Of a stretch of 6,947 bases of DNA, positions 1 through 5,300 are shown piece after piece. The notes under the pieces were generated by a model that worked only from the letters and a program-made list of their open reading frames with translations, did not search any database and was not told where the DNA came from. Both the position numbers and the translations under genes were made by a program. Numbering within the stretch: the first letter of the stretch is position 1; the number at the start of each line of letters is the position of its first letter. Source of the DNA: Flavobacteria bacterium RIFCSPLOWO2_12_FULL_31_7 (GTDB taxonomy: Bacteria; Bacteroidota; Bacteroidia; Flavobacteriales; Flavobacteriaceae); NCBI GenBank assembly GCA_001800945.1, contig MGWJ01000007.1, forward strand, positions 1 to 6,947. The letters run 5' to 3'.

Positions 1-1
1 A

Positions 2-1270
2 TCTTCAGTTAATACGGGTCGTGTGCGTTTGGCATTAGTTGAACCAAGTGAAAGAAAAAAATCGCAAAAAGAAATCGTAGATAATTTAAATAAATGGACG
101 AAGAAATATCCACAAGCCAAAGTGAATGTTTCAGAACAACCCACTATTGCTGTAAATCGTAGAGGTGGTTTACCGATTCAATATATTATACAAGCACCAA
201 ATTTTGAGAAATTAAGAGAAAAAATTCCTCAATTTATGGAAGAAGCGAGTAAGAATGAAACCTTCTCGAATGTAGATGTAAATTTAAAATTCAATAAACC
301 AGAAATTAACGTTACCATCAATCGTGAAAAAGCGGAAAGTTTAGGTATTTCGGTTTTAGATGTGGCGCAAACGTTACAACTTTCCTTGAGTGGACAACGT
401 TTTGGCTATTTCATGCAAAATGGAAAACAATATCAAGTGATTGGACAATTCGATCAAAAAGATCGTGATGCACCTTTGGATTTAACTTCGATGTTTGTGA
501 AAAATAAAGCTGGAGAATTAATCCAATTAGACAATGTTGTGGAAGTGGATGAACAAAGTAATCCGCCACAATTATATCATAACAATCGTTACATGTCGGC
601 TACAGTTTCTGCCGGTTTAGCTCCAGGAAAAAGTATGGTTGATGGAATTGAAGCCATGGACGAAATTAAAGCGAAAGTTTTAGATGAAACCTTTACAACA
701 GATTTAGGTGGAGAATCAAGAGATTTTGTGGAAAGTAGTTCGAATACTTCTTTTGCATTCGGATTGGCTTTATTATTAATTTATTTAATTTTAGCCGCAC
801 AATTTGAAAGTTTTATTGATCCGTTTATTATCATTTTAACTGTGCCGATGGCAGTTGCTGGAGCGTTATTCTCGCTTTGGTTATTCGGACAAACGTGGAA
901 TATTTTCAGTCAGATCGGAACGGTAATGCTTATCGGATTGGTAACGAAAAACGGAATCCTGATTGTAGAATTTGCCAATCAATTACGAGAACAAGGTAAA
1001 CCAAAATACGAAGCGATTATTGAAGCTTCAGAAGCCCGTTTACGACCAATTTTAATGACAAGTTTAGCTATTGCATTAGGAGCTTTACCAATTGCGATGT
1101 CACTTGGAGCCGCTTCTACAAGTAGAATTGGAATGGGAGTGGTAATTGTTGGAGGAACGATGTTCTCTTTAATATTAACCTTATTTGTTATTCCAGCTTT
1201 CTATTTAATGTGGTCAAAAGCCAAAAAACACCGACCAGAATTTGATAATTTAGACGCTTTAGAGAAATAA
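2..1270 (+). CDS. RND-family multidrug efflux permease, C-terminal part (5' end outside window)
   Basis: This is the inner-membrane, proton-driven pump subunit of a tripartite efflux system. The frame is open to the left edge, so the GTG at 23 is an internal valine codon and not a start. The text around that point (SSVNTGRVRLALVEPSERKK) resembles the periplasmic porter domain of AcrB near residue 620, so roughly 600 residues are missing. Counting from codon 23, residues 1-235 are periplasmic porter/docking domain. Residues ~243-397 hold five hydrophobic segments (~243-261, 266-287, 297-319, 342-362, 371-397), matching TM8-TM12 of the family. The TM10 signature GLVTKNGILIVEFANQ is at ~305-320; its lysine (codon 947-949) corresponds to the proton-relay lysine K940 of AcrB. 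RLRPILMTS of TM11 is also present. The aspartates of TM4 are off-window. The C-terminus is intact. The TolC-like gene downstream fits a pump operon. Substrate is not predictable. Confidence 0.95.
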   Translation, partial: SSVNTGRVRLALVEPSERKKSQKEIVDNLNKWTKKYPQAKVNVSEQPTIAVNRRGGLPIQYIIQAPNFEKLREKIPQFMEEASKNETFSNVDVNLKFNKPEINVTINREKAESLGISVLDVAQTLQLSLSGQRFGYFMQNGKQYQVIGQFDQKDRDAPLDLTSMFVKNKAGELIQLDNVVEVDEQSNPPQLYHNNRYMSATVSAGLAPGKSMVDGIEAMDEIKAKVLDETFTTDLGGESRDFVESSSNTSFAFGLALLLIYLILAAQFESFIDPFIIILTVPMAVAGALFSLWLFGQTWNIFSQIGTVMLIGLVTKNGILIVEFANQLREQGKPKYEAIIEASEARLRPILMTSLAIALGALPIAMSLGAASTSRIGMGVVIVGGTMFSLILTLFVIPAFYLMWSKAKKHRPEFDNLDALEK

Positions 1271-1279
1271 GATGGGATT

Positions 1280-1307
1280 GGAAGATGGAAGATGGAAGAT
1301 GGAAGAT
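1280..1307. repeat. Heptamer tandem repeat, four perfect GGAAGAT copies
   Basis: Four identical 7-bp units start at 1280, 1287, 1294 and 1301, beginning 9 bases after the efflux permease stop codon. The tract is all purine on the + strand except the T of each unit, and is noncoding. Its perfection in an otherwise diverged spacer suggests recent expansion or homogenisation by slippage. No function can be assigned. Confidence 0.9.
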
Positions 1308-1311
1308 AAAA

Positions 1312-1359
1312 AATTCGTGAATTGTTTGCAAAAAAATTAAAGCCACGAATTCACGAATT
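1312..1359 (+). repeat. 12-bp perfect inverted repeat behind the permease gene
   Basis: AATTCGTGAATT (1312-1323) is the exact reverse complement of AATTCACGAATT (1348-1359), with a 24-base loop. It could fold in the permease transcript and act as a weak 3'-end or processing hairpin. No uridine tract follows immediately, and the right arm also belongs to the palindromic element starting at 1342, so I do not call it a terminator. Confidence 0.55.
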
Positions 1360-1454
1360 AAAAATTTTGGATTAATGCTATTCGAAACGACTAAGTCGAT
1401 AATTAATTCGAATTAAATTTAAAACAATTCGAAAAATTCGACAATTCGTGGCAA
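1342..1454. repeat. MITE-like palindromic element, copy 1
   Basis: This noncoding element of about 113 bp is bounded by imperfect terminal inverted repeats. Bases 1342-1359 match the reverse complement of 1435-1452 at 16 of 18 positions, and the outer ten (GCCACGAATT / AATTCGTGGC) are perfect. Further palindromes are nested inside: ATTCGAA (1380-1386) with TTCGAAT (1407-1413), and CGACT-A-AGTCG (1388-1398) close to the element centre. A diverged second copy follows at 1494-1572. The architecture resembles a miniature inverted-repeat element or a REP-type repeat. No transposase and no clear target-site duplication are visible. The 319-base gap between the permease and the channel gene consists almost wholly of this element, its second copy and the heptamer repeat. 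Confidence 0.6.
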
Positions 1455-1493
1455 GAAAATAAAACAGAATTCAAAAATAAACAATATAATATA

Positions 1494-1572
1494 AGCACTA
1501 ATTCACGAATTAAAAATTTCAGCAAACATAATTCAATAAAAGAAATTCGAAAAATTCAATAATTCGCAGCAA
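1494..1572. repeat. MITE-like palindromic element, diverged shorter copy 2
   Basis: Both ends match copy 1 in direct orientation. Bases 1500-1519 are identical to 1348-1367 (20 of 20). Bases 1544-1572 match 1426-1454 at 25 of 29 positions. The central palindromic part of copy 1 is absent, leaving about 79 bp instead of 113. Its outer ends are degenerate, so it looks like an older or partly deleted copy. It ends 17 bases before the start codon of the TolC-like gene and would therefore form that gene's leader. No TAnnTTTG promoter box is visible in 1454-1589. Confidence 0.55.
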
Positions 1573-1589
1573 AAAACACAAAAAATATC

Positions 1590-2894
1590 ATGCAAAATTT
1601 ATATAAAATAGCTTTTCTTTTCTTAGTTGGATTTTCAGCGCAAGCTCAAGAAGTTTTAACGCTTGAAGATGCTGTAAAAATTTCCTTGGAAAATAATTAC
1701 GATATCAAAATTGCCCAAAACAATTTGAAAATTGATGAAACCAATAACAATTTAGGAACAGCTGGAATGTTACCTTCGTTAACGGCAAATTTCACCAACT
1801 CTAATAGTCAAATTGATACGAAACAAACCCAAGCAGGTGGAGCGGTTAGAGAATTAGATGGTGCTAAAAACATGAACTTAAGTTACGGAGTAGGTTTAGA
1901 TTGGACCATTTTTGATGGAATGAGAATGTTTTCGAGAAGAGAACAGTTAAAAGTTTTAGAAGAACAAGGAAAATCAGAATTACAATCGGCTATTTTAACT
2001 AAAATTAGCGATGTGTATGTAACGTATTTCGACTTAGCGCAACAACAACAAATGATGGCTTCGATCGATACCGCAATTGTAATTTCGAACCAAAGAGTAG
2101 CAACCGCTAAAAACAGATTCACTATCGGAAAAGCATCAAAATTAGAAGTTTTAAATGCACAAGTTGATTTGAATACCGATTTAAGTTTATTACTGAAACA
2201 GAAAGAATTGTATCGAATTACAAAAATCAGAATGAACGAATTATTAGTACGAGATGTTCAAACTGATTTTAAAGTCAACCCAGAAATTACGGTCGAACAA
2301 AACTTAGATTTCAACGAATTAAAAACTACTGCTGAAAAGCAAAACCCACAGTTACAGGCACAAATCTTAACTAAAAAAGTCGCCGATTTGAATTTCAAAC
2401 AAGTCAAAGGCAATCGTTACCCAACCGTCAGATTGACTTCTGGTTATAATTTCACGCGTTCAGAAGCTTCATTAGGATTCGTAACGCAATCATCAGGACA
2501 AGGTTTTGTGTATGGAGTTTCAGCTTCGATGCCAATTTTCAATGGGTTTACTCAAAACAGAAATGAAAAAGTAGCGAAATATCAAGTGGAAAATGCAAGT
2601 TTACTTTTAGAACAACAAAAACTATCTTTAACGTCACAATTAGCGACTTTATTTGCAAGTTATCAAACCAATTTAGAGTTAGTTAAAGTAGAAGAAAAGA
2701 ACTTAGAAATTGCCAAGCAAAACTTAGATATTACGTTAGCGAAATTCAAAATTGGAACGATTGCAACAATTGAATTCAGAAACGCACAACAAAATTTTGT
2801 AGAAGCCTCAGTAAGATATTCTAACGCACAATATGTTACAAAACTTTCAGAAATCAACTTGAAAGAATTAGCGGGAACTTTAAAATTAAATTAG
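1590..2894 (+). CDS. TolC-family outer membrane efflux channel
   Basis: This is the outer-membrane channel-tunnel subunit that would carry substrates from the RND pump across the periplasm and outer membrane. The 434 residues are a typical full length. A Sec signal peptide covers residues 1-19, with a hydrophobic core AFLFLVGFS and an Ala-Gln-Ala cleavage site before Q20. Two tandem outer-membrane-efflux (OEP) repeats follow, at ~22-220 and ~238-430. Their equivalence is visible: LTLEDAVKISLENNYDIKI pairs with FNELKTTAEKQNPQLQAQI, NRFTIGKASKLEVLNAQVDL (175-194) pairs with AKFKIGTIATIEFRNAQQNF (384-403), and each repeat has a strand ending in a W/P-x-IF-D/N-G motif (~105-110, ~315-319). Long alpha-helical stretches lie between. 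The ATG at 1590 puts the signal peptide exactly at the N-terminus; its leader is A-rich with no Shine-Dalgarno. The same strand and order as the permease suggests a shared pump operon, although the spacer is unusually long. Confidence 0.93.
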   Translation: MQNLYKIAFLFLVGFSAQAQEVLTLEDAVKISLENNYDIKIAQNNLKIDETNNNLGTAGMLPSLTANFTNSNSQIDTKQTQAGGAVRELDGAKNMNLSYGVGLDWTIFDGMRMFSRREQLKVLEEQGKSELQSAILTKISDVYVTYFDLAQQQQMMASIDTAIVISNQRVATAKNRFTIGKASKLEVLNAQVDLNTDLSLLLKQKELYRITKIRMNELLVRDVQTDFKVNPEITVEQNLDFNELKTTAEKQNPQLQAQILTKKVADLNFKQVKGNRYPTVRLTSGYNFTRSEASLGFVTQSSGQGFVYGVSASMPIFNGFTQNRNEKVAKYQVENASLLLEQQKLSLTSQLATLFASYQTNLELVKVEEKNLEIAKQNLDITLAKFKIGTIATIEFRNAQQNFVEASVRYSNAQYVTKLSEINLKELAGTLKLN

Positions 2895-2918
2895 TAAAAA
2901 AACTTGTTTCTTTTTACT
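2893..2918 (+). terminator. Weak hairpin over the channel-gene stop codon
   Basis: AGTAAAAA (2893-2900) pairs with TTTTTACT (2911-2918) around a 10-base loop, followed by a T-rich run. Only two G/C pairs support the stem and its right arm is part of the heptamer tract, so termination here would be weak at best. The downstream bestrophin gene could then be reached by read-through. Confidence 0.25.
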
Positions 2919-2958
2919 TTTACCTTTTTACTTTAAACTTGGCTCTTTTTACTTTTAT
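2903..2958. repeat. Degenerate heptamer repeat, CTTTTTA type, eight units
   Basis: Eight consecutive 7-base units all begin with CTT at 2903, 2910, 2917, 2924, 2931, 2938, 2945 and 2952. Three units are exactly CTTTTTA (2910, 2924, 2945); the others are variants such as CTTTTAC, CTTTTAT, CTTTAAA and CTTGGCT. The 13-mer CTTTTTACTTTTA occurs twice, 35 bases apart. The tract fills almost all of the 72-base gap between the channel gene and the bestrophin gene. It is the pyrimidine-strand, differently sequenced counterpart of the GGAAGAT repeat upstream and has the same 7-bp period. Confidence 0.75.
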
Positions 2959-2966
2959 CTTAAACC

Positions 2967-3830
2967 ATGGTACAATACAACCCAAAAGACTGGATTACAT
3001 TTATATTCAAATTTCATAAATCGGATACGTTTCGACAACTGATTCCAATGATGTTATTAATTGGTGCGTATTCTGCTGGAATTTGTTTTTTAGAAATTCA
3101 TCATTTTAAATTGAAAGATGACAGTCATGTGAAAAACATTTCCATTATGCACACGACGGTTGGATTTGTATTGTCGTTATTATTAGCTTACAGAACGAAT
3201 ACAGCTTATGACCGTTGGTGGGAAGGTAGAAAATTATGGGGAAGTTTAGTAAATAATTCTAGAAATTTAGCCATCAAATTATCTGCAATTTTAGAAAACG
3301 AAGCCGATAAAAGTTATTTTAGAAAAGTAATTCCGGGTTATGCTTCCATTTTAGCGAAACATTTAACTAATGAAGAAGTAGGAAAAATGCTATTTGAAGG
3401 GTTAGATTTAGAAATTGACCACAATAAGCACAAACCCAATCAAGTTGCAAAAATGATTTTTAGTAAAGTCAACGATTTGTATAAATCTAATAAAATTTCT
3501 GGTGAGCAATTGATTATCCTGAATGCTGAAATTCAATCATTTACTGAAGTTTGTGGAGCTTGTGAAAGAATTAAAAACACACCTATTACCTACTCTTACA
3601 GTGCATTTATTAAGAAATTCATTTTCTTTTATGTGATGACATTACCTTTTGGATTTGTATTTAGTTTGGGTTATTATATTGTTCCTGTAGTGATTTTTAT
3701 TTTTTATGTTTTAGCTAGTTTAGAATTAATTGCAGAAGAAATTGAAGATCCGTTTGGAATAGATGAAAACGATTTACCAATTGGAAAAATTGCAAGTAAT
3801 ATTAAAAAACACGTGGAAGAAATTCTATAA
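2967..3830 (+). CDS. Bestrophin-family anion channel protein
   Basis: This is an integral inner-membrane protein of the bestrophin (UPF0187/YneE) family. Characterised members are pentameric ion channels: eukaryotic ones conduct chloride, while some bacterial ones conduct cations. The 287 residues are typical for bacterial members. Hydrophobic segments lie at ~24-44, 58-77, 213-235 and 238-257, with a cytoplasmic helical region between the second and third. Diagnostic motifs are AYRTNTAYDRWWEGRKLWG (74-92), ACERIKNTPITYSY (198-211) and EIEDPFGIDENDLP (258-271). The last corresponds to the conserved acidic 'EDPFG' region. The ATG at 2967 begins a natural family N-terminus (MVQYNPKDW), without Shine-Dalgarno. 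It follows the channel gene on the same strand and ends at a strong terminator. There is no evidence that it works with the efflux pump. Ion selectivity and physiological role cannot be read from the sequence. Confidence 0.93.
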   Translation: MVQYNPKDWITFIFKFHKSDTFRQLIPMMLLIGAYSAGICFLEIHHFKLKDDSHVKNISIMHTTVGFVLSLLLAYRTNTAYDRWWEGRKLWGSLVNNSRNLAIKLSAILENEADKSYFRKVIPGYASILAKHLTNEEVGKMLFEGLDLEIDHNKHKPNQVAKMIFSKVNDLYKSNKISGEQLIILNAEIQSFTEVCGACERIKNTPITYSYSAFIKKFIFFYVMTLPFGFVFSLGYYIVPVVIFIFYVLASLELIAEEIEDPFGIDENDLPIGKIASNIKKHVEEIL

Positions 3831-3844
3831 AAGTTAAATAATAT

Positions 3845-3886
3845 AAAAAAATCCCGTTTCGATTAATTTAGGAACGGGATTTTTTT
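3845..3886 (+). terminator. Strong rho-independent terminator after the bestrophin gene
   Basis: A perfect 14-bp stem pairs 3845-3858 (A7-TCCCGTT) with 3873-3886 (AACGGGA-T7) around a 14-base loop. The GC-rich core is TCCCGTT/AACGGGA and it closes with seven Ts. It lies 15 bases after the bestrophin stop. The A7 tract on the left arm would make it function in both directions, but no leftward gene ends here. Confidence 0.92.
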
Positions 3887-3915
3887 GTATTTTTAAATTA
3901 TATAAGAAATAATTC

Positions 3916-4839
3916 ATGTCCTCAAAAGTATTACTTCATACACCTGCGCTTACTCACGAAAAATCGCTAAAAACATTAGTGGAAAACAGAACTATTTTCT
4001 CGCTAAATCATTGTGAATTAAACATTTTCGAAACTTACGAAAAATCAGATTTAGTACCTTTAAAATTTAACGATTTAGTAGTAACAAGTATGTTACGTGG
4101 AAAGAAAATCATGCATTTATTCGATACACCTCAATTTGAATATTTACCTGGTGAAACAGTAATTGTTCCTTCAAATGTAGAAATGAAAATTGATTTTCCA
4201 GAAGCCTCCAAAGAAAATCCAACACAATGTATAGCTTTAGCCATAGACCATAAAATTATTACTGATACTTTAGGTTTTTTGAATGAAAAATACCCTAAAG
4301 AAGGCAAAAACAATTTATGGAAATTGGACCAAGAGAATTACTTTTTTTATAATAATATCGAATTAGCTGGTACGATTAATAAACTAATCAAGGAATGCAT
4401 GGGCACATCTATCACTAAAGATGCAATTGCTGATATTACATTGCAAGAATTAATTATTAGAATTATTCAAACGCAAACCGTGAAAAAGTTTGAAGACGAA
4501 ATTATTGATGTTACGAGTCCAATTACGGCTTCCATAAATTTTATTCGAGATAATATTCGAGAGTCTATAAATTTGAAACAATTGAGTGGTAAAGCTTGTA
4601 TGAGTACAACTTCTTTCTATAGAAATTTCAAACGAGAATTAGGAATGAGTCCGATTGAATTTATTCTGAACGAAAAAATAAAATATGCGAAAAAACTTTT
4701 AAGTAATCCGAAAATAAACGTGGCGGAAGTTTCATACGCAACAGGTTTTGAAGATTGCAATTATTTTATCCGTTTGTTTAAAAAATACGAAGGCGTTACG
4801 CCAAAACAATACCAATTGATGAATTTTACTTCTCAATAA
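3916..4839 (+). CDS. AraC-family transcriptional regulator, probable regulator of the adjacent aldehyde dehydrogenase
   Basis: A 307-residue DNA-binding regulator. Residues ~20-190 form an N-terminal sensor domain resembling the 'AraC-type regulator N-terminus' family (AraC_N), with the cupin-like stretch LPGETVIVPSNVEM at 77-90. Residues ~203-305 are the two-HTH AraC DNA-binding domain. The first HTH is at ~218-240 (INLKQLSGKACMSTTSFYRN then FKREL). The second is at ~267-298 (NVAEVSYATGFEDCNYFIRL), ending in the family signature FKKYEGVTPKQYQ. Five cysteines (33, 105, 161, 228, 281) are present, but no metal motif is evident. The gene converges on DUF779 and the aldehyde dehydrogenase. A 21-bp-spaced direct repeat of AraC type stands before the dehydrogenase, so I infer activation in response to an aldehyde or alcohol. 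The ATG follows the upstream terminator by only 29 bases and has no Shine-Dalgarno. Confidence 0.92.
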   Translation: MSSKVLLHTPALTHEKSLKTLVENRTIFSLNHCELNIFETYEKSDLVPLKFNDLVVTSMLRGKKIMHLFDTPQFEYLPGETVIVPSNVEMKIDFPEASKENPTQCIALAIDHKIITDTLGFLNEKYPKEGKNNLWKLDQENYFFYNNIELAGTINKLIKECMGTSITKDAIADITLQELIIRIIQTQTVKKFEDEIIDVTSPITASINFIRDNIRESINLKQLSGKACMSTTSFYRNFKRELGMSPIEFILNEKIKYAKKLLSNPKINVAEVSYATGFEDCNYFIRLFKKYEGVTPKQYQLMNFTSQ

Positions 4840-4841
4840 TA

Positions 4842-5222
4842 TTATAAATTTAATTTGATTTCCTCTAAGTTTTGACTTTCTTCTTCTGTAAATAATCTAT
4901 AATTTACTTTGAATGTTTTTCCATAAGGTGTTTCTAATGAAAATCCGCCTGCACCAATAGCATCAATTACATCTAAAGTAAAATGGGCATGTTTCCAATA
5001 TTCGAATAAATCTTTATCTACCCAAAATTCAAAACCATTGATTGTTCCGATACAAACATCTTCGTATCGCAAATAAAAACCTCCTTTTTCAAAGCATTGC
5101 GGCTGCGTGCCTTCACAACAACCTCCTGCTTGATAAAACATCAAATCTCCAAATTTTTCTTGAAGCATTTCTATCAAATCCAATGCTTTTTCTGTGGCTT
5201 CTAATCTTTTAATTTTTTCCAT
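4842..5222 (-). CDS. DUF779 family protein, likely partner of the aldehyde dehydrogenase
   Basis: A 126-residue soluble protein of the DUF779 family, whose genes commonly sit beside AldB/ExaC-type aldehyde dehydrogenases. I know no firmly established biochemical role. The family signature is clear: LMFYQAGGCCEGTQPQC (27-43), then FEYWKHAHFTLDV (73-85) and GAGGFSLETPYG (90-101). C35, C36, C43, C57, H78 and H80 could bind a metal or take part in thiol chemistry; this is inference. I chose the ATG at 5220-5222, giving MEKIKRLEATEKALDL. Conserved sequence begins there. An upstream in-frame ATG at 5268-5270 would add 16 unconserved residues and falls within the arm of a hairpin. No signal peptide or membrane segment is present. 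It lies downstream of the dehydrogenase gene on the same strand (78-base gap), and its stop is 2 bases from that of the convergent AraC gene. Confidence 0.9.
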   Translation of the reverse strand: MEKIKRLEATEKALDLIEMLQEKFGDLMFYQAGGCCEGTQPQCFEKGGFYLRYEDVCIGTINGFEFWVDKDLFEYWKHAHFTLDVIDAIGAGGFSLETPYGKTFKVNYRLFTEEESQNLEEIKLNL

Positions 5223-5234
5223 ACTTATAAAATA

Positions 5235-5278
5235 AAACCGCAACATCATCCATACAAGTATTTTTGACATTGCGGTTT
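5235..5278 (-). terminator. Hairpin with T-rich tail between dehydrogenase and DUF779 genes (terminator or attenuator)
   Basis: On the - strand, AAACCGCAA (5278-5270) pairs perfectly with TTGCGGTTT (5243-5235) across a 26-base loop, followed by TATTTTATAAGT and then the DUF779 ATG. The loop contains a small TAC-TT-GTA hairpin. It has the order of an intrinsic terminator for the dehydrogenase transcript, with a large loop and an interrupted T tract. I see no separate promoter for DUF779, so partial read-through (attenuation) is the simplest reading. Confidence 0.55.
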
Positions 5279-5300
5279 GTTAAAATTCATTTACTAACAA

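Noticed and set aside
23..25. GTG at 23 as a start codon for the efflux permease
   Set aside because: The frame is open to the left edge and the preceding residues fit RND porter-domain sequence. A ~415-residue protein would lack more than half the family length.
1342..1572. CRISPR-like array in the permease-channel spacer
   Set aside because: There are only two copies, they are diverged and of unequal length, with internal palindromes and no regular spacers. No cas gene is present.
1883..2122. Leftward open frame inside the channel gene
   Set aside because: It lies wholly opposite a well-supported coding region, has no recognisable domain, and has composition expected of a complementary-strand shadow.
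2967..3830. Bestrophin as a component of the efflux pump
   Set aside because: Adjacency alone supports it. Tripartite RND pumps have no bestrophin subunit, and a repeat tract plus weak hairpin separate the genes.
5223..5270. Longer DUF779 protein starting at 5270 (16 extra residues)
   Set aside because: The extension is not like the family N-terminus, and the ATG lies in the left arm of a hairpin preceding the gene. The start at 5222 gives the normal family length.
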